Part shown: positions 13,401 through 22,887 of the stretch, in pieces | Layout of the letters: each line of letters begins with the position of its first letter | Position numbering within the stretch: the stretch's first letter is position 1 | NCBI GenBank assembly: GCA_022605955.1 | Contig: JAKCOZ010000002.1 | Span: 68,676,783-68,740,782, forward strand | DNA length: 64,000 nucleotides | Direction: 5' to 3' | Source: Rallus limicola | Lineage: Eukaryota; Chordata; Aves; Gruiformes; Rallidae | Position numbers and translations under genes: made by a program | The notes under the pieces: model-generated | What the model was told of the DNA's origin: nothing | The model's input: only the letters and a program-made list of their open reading frames with translations | The model's database searches: none

Positions 13401-16400
13401 CATTTTGATTCTTGCAATTGAAACACTTGGGCCCAAACACCAAGGGTGTAGTTGACAAGTTTTCAGTCTCTGGTTTTGCTGGTCTGAGCGTACATTGATA
13501 CAGCTTTTACTTAGAGTTGATTCAGTTGTGTTCACGGCCAACCAGACAGTTCCAGCCTACTTGATACAATTTTTACTGAAGCCATATCTGTTATATTTGT
13601 ATTTTTTGTGGATAATTTCTGCTTATTTCTTTTTTTTTTTTAAGTGTACACATAAAAAATCTTGCATTGCAACAAAGGATAGTAAATCAATAAATTAATG
13701 ATTTAATTATTTTGTCTGTCTTTTGAAATATCTTTGGGTTTACCTTTGAATGAAGAAGAACATGATACATTGTAGTAAAGATGTAGTGAGAGGCTTTCCA
13801 GCTTCTCACCTGTTTTTCACTTTAGGTTCATCCAGAAACATTCTGTTGCCGTTCACTTGGTTTTCGCTACCTGTAATTTGTCTTTCAGTCTGTGGGAAAC
13901 AACACGTTCCGTATCTGGTTTTGTTTTATCTTGCTCTAATTTGTCTAAGCTTCTAGCTGACAATCTTCGAAGAAAACTTTGTTGATTCTCATGACTTTTT
14001 TTAGAAACAGCTATAATAGAGAGGTTCCCATACTTCGAAGTAAAGCTGCACAGCTGCAGACTGACTGTGATGTTTTAAAAAGGCAACTGACAACGGAACG
14101 GTTTGAACGGTAAGGCACTTTTTTTCAGTGGGGTGACTCCTCACATTCCTTCTTTCTCCCTTTTAAAACTTGCTTTTTTCAATAGTGAGGAACTTCTATG
14201 GAACATTGTGCTACTATTGTCATATGAAATCTAATATGCTCATATTGAAACTGCTTAATTAAAAAAAGAGGAAAAGAATCCTTATACAGCTTCTGAATAA
14301 ATTTTGTGGGCTTACCATTGCATAGGGAAAACCCCAAAGAAAATCTTCTAATGAGAACAAGAAGAAAGTTGAGTGACATTACAAGGGGGAAAAAATATAA
14401 GTGCCTTGCGAAGTACTTTGAGAATCACCAAGTAAAAATAGGGAGAAAAATAGAGTTCCATTTTCTTCCTTTAACGCCCATCCTGCAGTACTGCAGTATT
14501 ATGTAACTGAAATTGCTGTCTGTTGGTAGTGAGCGTGCAATTCAGGAAATGCGTCGACATGGTCTCTCTACGTCATCATTACGTGCTTCACCTCCCCTCA
14601 GTTCAACATTAAGGTCTCCCTCACATTCTCCAGAGCGTCCCATTGTAAGGACACCTGATCAAGCAGCAGCTGAAAAGTAAGCAGTTTGATTTTAGCAGAT
14701 TGTTTCTGTTTGAGATAACTTTAAACTTTTTCTAAATGATACTTTTAAAATTATATGCAGTTCTTACACACTCTGGGTTGTTCTAAGTTCTTCTTTTGGT
14801 GACTCTCCTATTGTAAACTATTAATTGGGAATAATAGATGTGAAGTGCTCTCCAAAGCAATATATAATATAGTGGATCATCACTCTTGTTTTCATTAATG
14901 GTCTTGTGCCAGCTGACAGATTCCAAATATATAGTGCCTTCTTATTATTACCATTAACTATATCCAAATATATATTACCAATTTATTGTTGTTAATAGTT
15001 ATCTCCAAACAACAAATGACTCTTATTAAGAGAAATGCCATAAAATTCTCTCAAGCATTGCAATGAAGGAAAGACTCCATAAAAGACAGTGCAACTAAAA
15101 TGTGTTTGAACCCTACACATTAGGTGAAACTGTCTCCAAAATACATGCATAAAAATAATTAATGACGTTTTTGTCATTAGTGCTTTGAAAGCTATGAATT
15201 TCTAAGATCTAGAGTTCCATGAAAAGAAATCAACCTGACACCTATTCTTTTTTGCTGACATTTTTGTTCTGTTATTTTAGATTACATCAGCTATGTGTTA
15301 CAGGCTTGATTATCGACTGTTTTGTCAACCCCCCCAAAAAAACCCCCACCAACCCCCCATCCCATCTGTCCTATTTGGCATAATAAATGGCAATGAAGAG
15401 CATAAGGTTGTAGGGAATACGTGTGCTGTAACAGCTCATGAATCTAACCAATCTAAACCAAATTTCAAACTGATAACAATTTAAACTTTTTTTTTGTTAG
15501 TAAAGCTTTGGTCGTGGTGGTGCTCTTAAGCTTACTTTTATTAACAAAAAGGTTCTCAGGTTTCCTGAGAACTGAGGTTGGCATGGCATGATCCACATTG
15601 TCAGCATTGTTTCTCCACTTCTGCAAGTTTTTGGAGGAACCAAAAAAAAGAAAACTGTAGCAAATGATATATTGATAGGCCAGATGCAACAGCAGTTACT
15701 TTTGCTTTAGTGGCGAGCCATTAGGCAAACCCTGTTGCATTGCAAAGCAACATTTTAACTGAGATAATGTTAGTTTGTTTCTGAGCATGAGTATAATCAG
15801 TAGAGAAATGTCTTCAGTCATTTTTTGCTTACAGTGAGTCCCAAGAGCAATAAAACCAGTACCTTGAAGAATACCACATGGTGAACTATTTTTATCCTAC
15901 TATTCGCATAATTAGTTTTAACAATGACAGCTCTGTACCAGATCTTATCAAAAAATATCCAAGTACTTATTTTTCAAGAAAGTGGTTTTGAGCAACTGAG
16001 TTCATATGCACTTGAATTTTTTTACTATCTTGCCTTTTAAACCTTTCAATAGGTTATTACCTATTACCTATTGAAAATAGGTAATGATCTTGGTAGTACT
16101 ACCACCATCTTTCACCCTACTTACTCCTCCTTAGGAGCTTACCACAGTAACATGTACTCTGCAATTAGAGTTCTGTAGCAGTACAACTGCCTTTTTTTCT
16201 CTCACCTGATTTAATCTTCTCAAATTTTCCCTTCCTCACCTCAGATTTTTTTGTTAAGAGTTTGAGCAAGAAGTCAATGAACTGAAGGTAGAGTTTAGGT
16301 AATATGTTAATAGTCAAGTTTTGGGAATAACACAAGAGAATATGAAGAGGCTAAATCTATTTATTCCTTTTTATTCTAATACTCGTTAGTAAAATATAAT

Positions 16401-16468
16401 AGACAGGTTTTTTGTTGTTTTGGGTTTTTTTTTCTTTCTCCACCAGAAGTGTGAGCTTCAAGGAATAA
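1312..16468 (+). CDS. CEP135: CEP135, centrosomal protein of 135 kDa, C-terminal part (11 exons)
   Basis: Spliced coding sequence for the last 492 residues. Exons: 1312-1427, 1497-1651, 2139-2194, 3159-3327, 6328-6438, 7972-8157, 9096-9305, 10266-10468, 14005-14109, 14530-14676 and 16447-16468. All introns are GT-AG and all phases match. The product is a continuous, charged coiled coil followed by a Ser/Pro-rich tail. It agrees with human CEP135 as I remember it, for example ENRRLQDDLATMARENQ, AEDWEMKAHQAEGESSS and PPLSSTLRSPSHSPE. CEP135 is a conserved centriole component that links the SAS-6 cartwheel to the microtubule wall and supports centriole duplication; its C-terminal coiled coil is the reported SAS-6-binding half. 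Human CEP135 is about 1140 residues, so roughly 650 lie upstream. The paralogue-like TSGA10 also has coiled coils, but the RRHGL...SPSHSPE tail fits CEP135. Confidence 0.95.
1497..1651 (+). CDS. CEP135: CEP135 exon b
   Basis: Follows an intron of only 69 bases. Acceptor TTTATAG, donor GTATGT. It encodes visible residues 39-90, including KEKDSLQETVDEKTERIA, nearly identical to the human block. It ends on a codon boundary (AAG). Confidence 0.94.
2139..2194 (+). CDS. CEP135: CEP135 exon c
   Basis: A 56-base exon behind a strong T-rich tract (acceptor TTTCTTTAG), with donor GTAAGT. It encodes EKTIAHLRLTLSELESST and the first two bases of an Asp codon. Human has KEKAVAQMKIMISECESS here. Confidence 0.92.
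3159..3327 (+). CDS. CEP135: CEP135 exon d
   Basis: Acceptor CTTGATAG is weak in pyrimidines just before the AG, but the reading frame and homology are clear. It encodes QMKDMLSNRDREISSLHREL through ENRRLQDDLATMARENQ. The donor is GTATGA. The open frame runs upstream of the acceptor as well, but that part (2947-3158) has no homology. Confidence 0.94.
3399..3442. repeat. Perfect 19-base inverted repeat with 6-base loop
   Basis: Arm 3399-3417 is the exact reverse complement of arm 3424-3442, with a 6-base spacer. The arms are AT-rich. The hairpin lies 72 bases past a CEP135 donor site. Confidence 0.9.
5103..5205 (-). mobile_element. Short CR1 3' end fragment
   Basis: On the minus strand it reads as the last 100 bases of a CR1: GGTTGGAACTCTATGATCC, then GGTCCCTTCCAAC, ending in ATTCTATGATTCTATGA. 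This is the usual severely 5'-truncated CR1 copy. It lies in an intron of CEP135, antisense to the gene. Confidence 0.9.
6328..6438 (+). CDS. CEP135: CEP135 exon e
   Basis: Acceptor TCTCTTTAG, donor GTAAAA. It encodes 37 complete codons (AISTELEDAIREKEEMKTRV ... EALMASK), matching human EISLELEAAVQEKEEMKSRV. Both ends fall on codon boundaries. Confidence 0.94.
6439..7971 (+). other. CEP135 intron, 1.5 kb
   Basis: AT-rich intron with no repeat or gene that I can recognise. Confidence 0.6.
7972..8157 (+). CDS. CEP135: CEP135 exon f
   Basis: Acceptor GTTTCATCTAG. It encodes 62 codons, EKENQELLEKFRMLHMQAED to VELLEKEIQG, collinear with human EKENQDLLDRFQMLHNRAED. The donor is GTAATA after GGG. 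The final Gly replaces the human Glu. Confidence 0.94.
8158..9095 (+). other. CEP135 intron, 0.9 kb
   Basis: Intron holding a short GTG/GTA trinucleotide tract at 8577-8606. Nothing else is recognised. Confidence 0.6.
8577..8606 (+). repeat. Trinucleotide (GTG/GTA)n tract
   Basis: About ten units of GTG then GTA, a short microsatellite inside a CEP135 intron. Confidence 0.85.
9096..9305 (+). CDS. CEP135: CEP135 exon g
   Basis: Acceptor TTTGTTTAG, donor GTAAGC. It encodes 70 codons from HIAAHQAYESQISSITKNMS to SKSMDYER, matching human HINAHHAYESQISSMAKAMS. In frame at both ends. Confidence 0.95.
9306..10265 (+). other. CEP135 intron, 1.0 kb
   Basis: AT-rich intron; no feature recognised. 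Confidence 0.6.
10266..10468 (+). CDS. CEP135: CEP135 exon h
   Basis: Acceptor GTGCCCTAG, donor GTAAGT. It encodes VLGELEDIKSEAELLKKQLS through EIQLLKDKLTLAESKL, closely matching human. The final Leu codon is split (CT|A). Confidence 0.95.
10469..14004 (+). other. CEP135 intron, 3.5 kb
   Basis: AT-rich intron. A decayed MIR-like SINE is listed at about 13070-13190. Open frames at 11670-11876, 12516-12752 and 12881-13150 show no recognisable protein. Confidence 0.6.
13070..13190 (-). mobile_element. Decayed MIR-like SINE fragment
   Basis: The plus strand reads like the reverse complement of the tRNA-derived head of MIR. It has GTGACTGAGCTAGGA, then GTTCCAGTCCAGTGCTTTAG, then a run ending near ATACATCTTTACTTCTC. 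The internal box is badly mutated. It could be another old tRNA-derived SINE; edges are approximate. Confidence 0.45.
14005..14109 (+). CDS. CEP135: CEP135 exon i
   Basis: Acceptor CTTTTTTTAG, donor GTAAGG. It encodes NSYNREVPILRSKAAQLQTD to LTTERFER, matching human SQSRENTMLRAKVAQLQTDY. The final Arg codon is split (CG|T). Confidence 0.94.
14110..14529 (+). other. CEP135 intron, 0.4 kb
   Basis: Short intron; nothing recognised beyond the splice signals. Confidence 0.6.
14530..14676 (+). CDS. CEP135: CEP135 exon j (Ser/Pro-rich tail)
   Basis: The acceptor is TTGGTAG. It encodes ERAIQEMRRHGLSTSSLRAS, then PPLSSTLRSPSHSPE, then RPIVRTPDQAAAEK. The repeated Ser-Pro pairs are possible proline-directed kinase sites. 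The donor GTAAGC lies inside AAAAGTAAG, so reading through the donor gives AAG TAA, a stop two codons later (14678-14680). Human, as remembered, lacks SSLRAS and ends soon after SPEHR. Confidence 0.9.
14677..16446 (+). other. Last CEP135 intron, 1.8 kb
   Basis: Holds a C-rich run with G-quadruplex potential on the minus strand (15329-15363), an AATAAA at 15382-15387, and an 11-base inverted repeat (16044-16076). The open frame 15293-15484 has no homology that I recognise. Confidence 0.6.
16044..16076. repeat. Short inverted repeat
   Basis: Arms TTTCAATAGGT (16044-16054) and ACCTATTGAAA (16066-16076) are exact reverse complements with an 11-base loop. The loop partly repeats the TATTACC unit. 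Confidence 0.85.
16447..16468 (+). CDS. CEP135: CEP135 terminal exon k with stop
   Basis: An excellent T/C-rich acceptor (TTTCTTTCTCCACCAG, ending at 16446) joins in phase to exon j. The exon completes Lys and encodes SVSFKE followed by TAA at 16466-16468. The phase match and acceptor quality are the only support, because this tail is not in the human protein I remember. The alternative is the intronic stop at 14678. Confidence 0.72.
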
Positions 16469-17135
16469 CCAGTATTTGAGCAACGGAACTATTACCTTGG
16501 TAAAAGGACTTTCTATTTTTTTTAAATTATGAAGGATGACTTGTATTCTACCTCTGTCGTCTTCAAATCAGCAATTACCTTTGAAATTTCTGAGAACTGG
16601 TGAAGTAATCAACTTTGCAAAATTCTGCTTTCCTAACTGACTGGGGAGACTGTTTTTTGCTGGCTGTTCAGTGGGTTTTCTGTCAAGGCTGGCTGTTTTA
16701 CTGTTTTGTAAACACAGTAATTATAAGAAGGAAATTACTTACACTTGGTATGACAGTCTCTTGTTTTTGCTTTACTGTTTGATTTCTGTTTGCTTAACTC
16801 ATATGATTACAGAACTTCATTCATCTTTGAACTAACCTCAAATAACATACATGATTGTCTTAAAAATGCTGAGCCAGCATATGTGTTACACCTATGATGA
16901 TTCTCCATGTTTGGGTTTTTAACAAGTGTTTTCTGCTTACAGGTCATTCTTTGTGCTATTTATAAGTATTGATTTTAAGAATGCATTTTGTTTACCTTTT
17001 CTTTATAAAAAAAACCCAGTTATTCTTTATTAAGGTTTTTGTCATCTAAAACCTACTCATCTCCTTTTGTTTAATCTTTGTGTGGAATTGTATTTGAAAT
17101 ATCCTAATATTAAATAAAAAAGCAAAAAGACTATT
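16469..17135 (+). other. CEP135: CEP135 3' UTR
   Basis: AT-rich sequence after the stop, up to the first canonical poly(A) signal. The cleavage position is inferred, and later signals could also be used. Confidence 0.55.
17113..17118 (+). terminator. Candidate poly(A) signal AATAAA for CEP135
   Basis: This is the first AATAAA after the CEP135 stop codon, about 645 bases downstream. Cleavage would fall near 17130-17140. Confidence 0.5.
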
Positions 17136-17863
17136 TTTAAAGGGGTATTGAAATCCTTTAAATATTATTACATTAATTCTAAAGTATTTTATATTCAAAT
17201 TTTTGAATCATACCTGGGGATATTTTTTCAAATTTTGAATTTAAAAGATCAGAACAAAACCTGGAATCCTTCACACAGTTAAGTACAAGCTGTTGCAAAG
17301 GTGACACACATATTAAGTAAATGCAGTGAAAATTAATCTTTAAAATATCTGGTGTATTTAGCAGAGGGACATTTCCAATTTAGACTATGAAGTGAGATCC
17401 AAGTAGCAATCACTATCTTATGATATGCTGTCTGTCTGTGCAGATAATTATATATCAAATCCTTCTTTTCAAAAGCATAGAGTTTTCTGGTAATCACACA
17501 CCATCCAGATTGCATGATGTGCAGAGGACTAGAAGTGGGGGGTCTATCTTTGTATATCCTTCCACTGGCAACAAGTAGTGTTCGGCTTGCCTAACCTTGA
17601 ACAAAACCCTGTGATCACCAGCTAACATTACAAGCATCTCTAACATGTGAAGAACATATTAAATGACATGGAAAAAATGGGTGGGAGGGCGTGTTGCATT
17701 TAGATTTTTGTCTATTTTGCGTTAAGATTGTAAAAGGTAGAAATTACAGGGAACATTGTGTTAACTGCAAGAATTGTCTCATACATTAATGGATGAATAA
17801 TTGCTGTTGCAAGATATATTTTATTTTTCTTACATTGTATTTTGTCAGTTTTATTACTTAACC

Positions 17864-18402
17864 TGTGTCAATATGGGTGGGAGCTGACTCAAGCAGGACA
17901 CAGGAATAACCACAAACCCGCAGATGGAATGCAAAGACTGTATTTATTTTGATTTCCTTGCAAACTGGGGGATCTCCAGAGCAGCCCCCAAGCAGAGCCA
18001 CACAAACTGAGACACAGGCACAGTGGAGCTCAGTCATTGCTGGAGAGTGAGCTGCTGAACCTGCTGCTTTCGCCCGTGTATCAGGGATGAGGCCTGTATC
18101 GGGCCTGTTCCCTTGGTTCCTCTATCACCGACCTCTCTTACCTAAACAAATGTTCTACTTGTCAAGAGCACAAGACTAAACAAGGATTAGTATGATATAT
18201 GTCTTTACACCCCAGCTGCAAAGGCGTTTGAGCGTGTTTACAATCCTCCTCACCAATCCTCAGTTACTTTCCCCCAATACATCTTAAATATTACTAGTTA
18301 AAAACAAGCTGGCGCACCCATTCAGGGGTACCAAGAAATACTCGCACCACAATAGGTTTCTGAGCCACCTGAAGGAGGTATTTAAAGTGGGTGCATCTCA
18401 CA
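17864..18402 (-). mobile_element. Probable solo LTR of an endogenous retrovirus
   Basis: A block of about 540 bases, more GC-rich than its flanks, starting TGTGTCAATA and ending CATCTCACA, so it has TGTG/CACA ends. On the minus strand an AATAAA (17943-17948) lies about 80 bases before the end, as expected for R/U5. No internal retroviral genes flank it, so it would be a solo LTR. I could not find a clean target-site duplication, so the family and exact edges are uncertain. It lies between CEP135 and the downstream CpG island. Confidence 0.6.
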
Positions 18403-19013
18403 CGGGTTACCTTTTAGGTCCTTCATAGGCCAGTTACAGGAATGGGGACATTGTAAACTTTAAGCGTTCCTTTTGTATTAGTACTGTTTGTAATTAAGTC
18501 AGTAGTTTCCACTGATGCTAATTGACATTAATTATTCAGGATGAAGCAGTTCACTAAGAACCAAGAAAAGAACTCATGTTCTGTTCTCAATGTCTTCAGT
18601 GGTGGCTTTTAAATATCCTGCTTTGTATATAAACCCTTCTACATTGGAATCTCAGTTTACAAAGTGTTCCATTTTCTTGAAAATACAGTATTTCATCTTA
18701 CAAAAAAAAAAAGTGTATTTTGACATTACAATTAAAATCACAACACTTCAATTAATAGTAAGCCTTACATGAATACGAATTATGAGGAGTTATTGGGCTG
18801 TTGACCACAGGTAGTATAAGAAAGCTGGTATCATTTTGGTGACCAAAGCCTGTGCGGCTCCCTAAAGTGCAAAAACATTACTAATATTCAGACTATAGAA
18901 AAAGCTGTAATTTACCTTCTGTTACTATTGTTATCTACATTTTTGTAAGCAGCTAGAATAAAACAAATATTTAGACAACTTTGCTTTAAAATAAAGTATT
19001 TAATTTCATGAAG
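18403..19013. other. Intergenic AT-rich DNA
   Basis: AT-rich sequence between the LTR and the first coding-like segment. The open frame 18590-18772 looks random. Confidence 0.5.
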
Positions 19014-19112
19014 TACAGAAGAAAAATAATAAAAGAGAAGCAACGATCATTGGGGCTGTTTCTCCACAAAACGGTGTATTGCCAGAAGAGGAAGAACCTG
19101 GAGAGAATAAAA
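19014..19112 (+). other. Coding-like segment, candidate exon (unassigned)
   Basis: Open in more than one frame. One plus frame reads LGLFLHKTVYCQKRKNLERI and ends at a CAG|GTATTT donor (19113). Another plus frame reads GAVSPQNGVLPEEEEPGENK. On the minus strand a T/C-rich acceptor (CTCTCCAG) precedes a 16-codon frame VLPLLAIHRFVEKQPQ with TGA at 19047-19049 and ATTAAA on the minus strand at 18999-19004. Only one of these can be right, and all may be chance. I recognise no gene. Confidence 0.2.
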
Positions 19113-19907
19113 GTACAGGTATTTATTAAAAGCAAAATTGCTTAAACTTGTCATAATGTGTTTTTAAGACATTCTTAGAGGTTTTTGTCGGTTTGGGTTT
19201 TTGATTGGGTTTTTTTGGTCTTACAGTATGTCTCTAAAAATTAAGGTAACTAACCTAGAGTTCAATAAGCAGTTCTAGGGTTCAGTTGGAATACCCCATT
19301 TATTTTTCACCCTAAATGTGAGAAGCACTGAGATTCCTATGTGATGCTAATTTAAAAAGCTTAAAATTAGGGCTTCATTCTTTCAAGTTAAAATATTTTA
19401 TACAGACTTATTCCAATGCTATTATTCCTACATGAAGCCATATGATCAGTTTTTTTGTTTGTTAAATCATCTTTTGGTCTATAATTTTATATTTCCTCTT
19501 TTGTTTTTTTTCTCTGCTACCAGCATCAGGAACCAGTTGTGTGCAGTTTTGGTACCCTGTTCTTTTAGCTTTATGTATATGGGTGTTCCCGTCTCATTTC
19601 TTCCTCTGACCCTTCTTGGGCAGCACAAAGATCGTAACAGCTGCAGCGGTGTTAATTCCTAAAGTCTCACCATTCATCCTCCAGCATGAATGGGGGAGAG
19701 GAGAGCCTTGATGCTGTGCAGGCACTGCTCAGCATTGGGTTTAGCCACACATGGCATTCCAGCAGACTCCCTGCATAGCAGCTACCACTGCCCACAGACA
19801 GCCCAGTAAAGCAGACTCAGCTTGCCCAAGATAGCCACCCCTCCCCTCCCCCCAGACACAATTTAAATATAATTTAAAAGTTTTTTTACTTTTTTCTTTT
19901 TTTTTTT

Positions 19908-20070
19908 TCCTCCATGAGGGTGGTCACACAGTGTAACAGGCTTCTCGGAGAGGTTGTGCAATCCCCATCTATACAGGTGCTCAATCCCCACTGGGACAGT
20001 CCTGGGCAGCCTGCTGTGGACGACCCTGCTTGAAGCAGGGGTTGGACTTAGATAGTCATTTCCAGAGGAA
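19908..20070 (+). mobile_element. CR1 3' region fragment
   Basis: The plus strand reads GTGGTCACACAGTGTAACAG, then CAGGCTTCTCGGAGAGGTTG, then GGGCAGCCTGCTGTGGACGA and GCAGGGGTTGGACTTAGAT. This matches the conserved 3' part of CR1 and stops before the terminal repeat. Sequence to about 20130 may be an eroded continuation. Confidence 0.8.
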
Positions 20071-20130
20071 ATTTTCCTAACAGTAGAGTGATTAAATAGG
20101 TGTCTATCCAGCTGTAGGGAAATCATTCCT

Positions 20131-21020
20131 TATTATCTTTGGCTTTTTTAAAATTATGAGTGTAAAAATAATTGTATTGTTATTGTTTTGTCTCAACATC
20201 AGGTTTATCTATATCAGAGCCCAAGTAGATGGGTGAGTGGTGTAGTTTGTCACATGATGGTTGCCCATCCCACCCATGTGTGCTGCTAGCTCTGCATCCT
20301 CCAAGCAGAAGTGCTCCACCAGGTTTGTCAGCGGTGTGTCCTTTACCATTTCATGGTGATGGTGCAGGAATTAGACTGGGCTTAAACTAACTAGAGTGGC
20401 ATGATAGGAAATAGAAGACAGTAGAAAAAATGAGATGATCAGTGGCTTCATCCCCTCAGTTTTAATACTGCTGAGCAGGGACATACATGTTTTCCTGAGC
20501 ACAAAAACACAAGTGAGTTGCAGCATGGCTAGTCAGCTCTAAGTCCCTGTCTGCAGGAGCAGATACTGCTGCTTTTGGGAGAGATTTTCATTGGGTCTCT
20601 AAGTTCAGAGGAGCAAGTTGACATCTGAGCTTTGTTTTGTTTGAAAAGAGATGCGTGGGTTACTGGGCTATAGCCGTGTGCACAGGCTTGATCTCTATCT
20701 GATTGCTTCCCATAAATATTGAATAGGAGGTAGGGACTCCCCAGTTTACTCCTTGCTTTTAAGTGGAGTATCTATGCCACCTAGTGGGGCCTGGGCTTTT
20801 CTACCCATCCTGGCACGGAAAATGGGCTCAGGTTTCTCCACAGGCGTTCCAGATACATCTAATAAACTCACAGTGAAAGAACTGCTAATAAACCCACGTA
20901 TTTCTGAAACCCATCCATCATTTTGCTGCTGAGGTTTGTGAATTGACTGCATCGCTTTGCAGAAATTGTCTGTTCATAAAATAAAATAAAAAGTGTGTCC
21001 TTTTAACTTATTTTCTCCTC
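20131..21020. other. Intergenic DNA, no gene recognised
   Basis: Mixed composition; no repeat or gene recognised with confidence. The minus frame 20746-20952 has no family resemblance. Confidence 0.5.
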
Positions 21021-21023
21021 CAG

Positions 21024-21136
21024 GAAAGTGAAAAGATTGACCTCTGTCAAGAGTGGCCTGATGTAATTGAGCAATTTGACCCATCTGAGGGAATTGTCAG
21101 AGGTTGGATTCACCTCCTTTCTGATGGCTGCTTTTG
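21024..21136 (+). other. Coding-like segment with acceptor, candidate terminal exon
   Basis: The acceptor TTTTCTCCTCCAG ends at 21023. It is followed by 37 codons without a stop, beginning ESEKIDLCQEWPDVIEQF and ending TGC TTT TGA at about 21136. The acidic/aromatic composition is protein-like. It joins in frame to the plus-strand segment ending at 19112 (..KVQ|ESEK..). The CEP135 exon j donor could also splice here, but in another frame, giving a short tail ending KVKRLTSVKSGLM. I do not recognise the product. Confidence 0.25.
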
Positions 21137-22289
21137 AATTTTTCTATCTGCACCACCCAATTCTACTGCCTCAAAATGTGTAAGTGCTGCTATAGCAAAG
21201 CAAAACACAGGAAAAAAAAAAAAAGTGAATCTTTCCAAGGAGTGCTTCAAAATTCAGCTCTGGTAATTGAGGTGGTTCTTATTCTAGTATTTTGTATATA
21301 AATACGTATCTATGTAATTTCTAATGGAAGTATGCCCTGTCAATATACTTAACAGCCATCTGAATTCCAAATCTGGCGTGAGCTTGATTGCTGAGATACC
21401 TGTGCCCTGTATTCTCTATCTTTAGTCATGAGGGGACTGGCAAGGGAATGGACCACACCTTGCATGGCTTTTATGACTGTCACCTCCAGAACACTGCAGG
21501 TGAAAGTGATTTCTAGCAGCAATATAGCTTGGTTTTTTGCATGAATATCACATCTGACTCAGGAATTCACTGAGCTGCAAATCACCAAGGAGGGGGAGAG
21601 TATCAGTGAATGCTTGCCCAAGCCTACCTTATTCCTTTATGATATCCAGCATTGGGCACAGTCAGAGACAAAAAAAAAATCATGCATGAGACGGCTCCTT
21701 GCTGTAACCCAGCATGGGTGTTCTTCTCCTGTAAGACTCTGTTCCATTTAAAAATAGCAGATGGAACACTTCTGACTGGGCTAGGAAGTTAAGGCACAGA
21801 TGGGATCCAAAGATGTAAAGTCCTTTTGTCCAGGGAACATCTGGATCTGGAGACCTGGCTGGCAAAACGCATCTTTCTCAGCAGTGGAAGATCATGAGTC
21901 ACATAATCAATTTTGGTCCAAAAAGTGGCCAAAAAGAGTCTGGATGGAGCCAAGGGCAGCACCTGATTTTACTGTTTTCCTTGGGAAACCCGAGAAATTG
22001 TTGTCCAGCACTGGTAAAATCTGGTGTAGATATATGAACTGGAGGAGTGGGGTCCCCAGAAGAGCTGATACTAATACTGGATTTAGGGACACGGGAAAGA
22101 AGGGAGGCTCTGCACGGCTGCGCTGGGGAGCAGTTGGGGTTTCTTTGTTTCTTGTAGTTCCCCCCACAGTTTTTAGTAAGTGAAGGGGCATAGATACTCG
22201 CCTGGTTACAGCAAGGCGCTGGGTTCAGACTTTGGTCTTGCTGTGAGATGAGAAGAAATTGGGGTTCAGAGCTGGGGAGCAGGCAGAGC
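21137..22289. other. Intergenic DNA before the CpG island
   Basis: CpG-poor at first, turning GC-richer after about 22080. Opposed open frames at 21800-22183 and 21899-22303 overlap and resemble no family. Confidence 0.5.
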
Positions 22290-22887
22290 CGCGGACCTGT
22301 CACCTCTGAGCAGCGCCACGGGCGGTGGGGGAGCTAAACGGAGCGAACGGGAGCGGGATGCCGCCGAATCCGGGTAAATCCAGCCTCACCCCATCCTTCC
22401 CAACAAAAGGAGCCGAACCCTGGCTCGAGGCAGGGATTAGGATTAGGGCGCTGCGGGGCGCCCGCGAGCGGCGGCGCTGCCGCCATGGGGCGGCATCCGA
22501 CGGGCTGGGCGGCGGCGGGGGCTGCGGCACCCCGCGCCGGCGGGAGCCTCCGGCCCTTCCCTTCTGGCAGCGGGGAGTACAGGTAGGAAGGACCCTGCCG
22601 CGTCGTCCGTCCCCCCACCCCACCTCCCGCGCAATCGCCGTGGCGGTGCCGGTAGCGGGAGGGAGCCTCGCCGCAGCCCGAAGCATCGCCGCCCCCCGCA
22701 TCCCCACCTCGGCGCTGGGGCGGCAGCGGCGCTTCGCCTTCGCTCGGCGCTCCCCGCGGCTGGGGCGAGCCTCCGCCGCGCTGAAGGCGAGGGGCGTGTG
22801 CCCGCGTCCGTGCCGCTTTGTGCTGCCCATCCCAGCCGCTTTTCCCTACGCGTGGCGTCTCGCCTGTTAATGCCAACGGGGAGCGAG

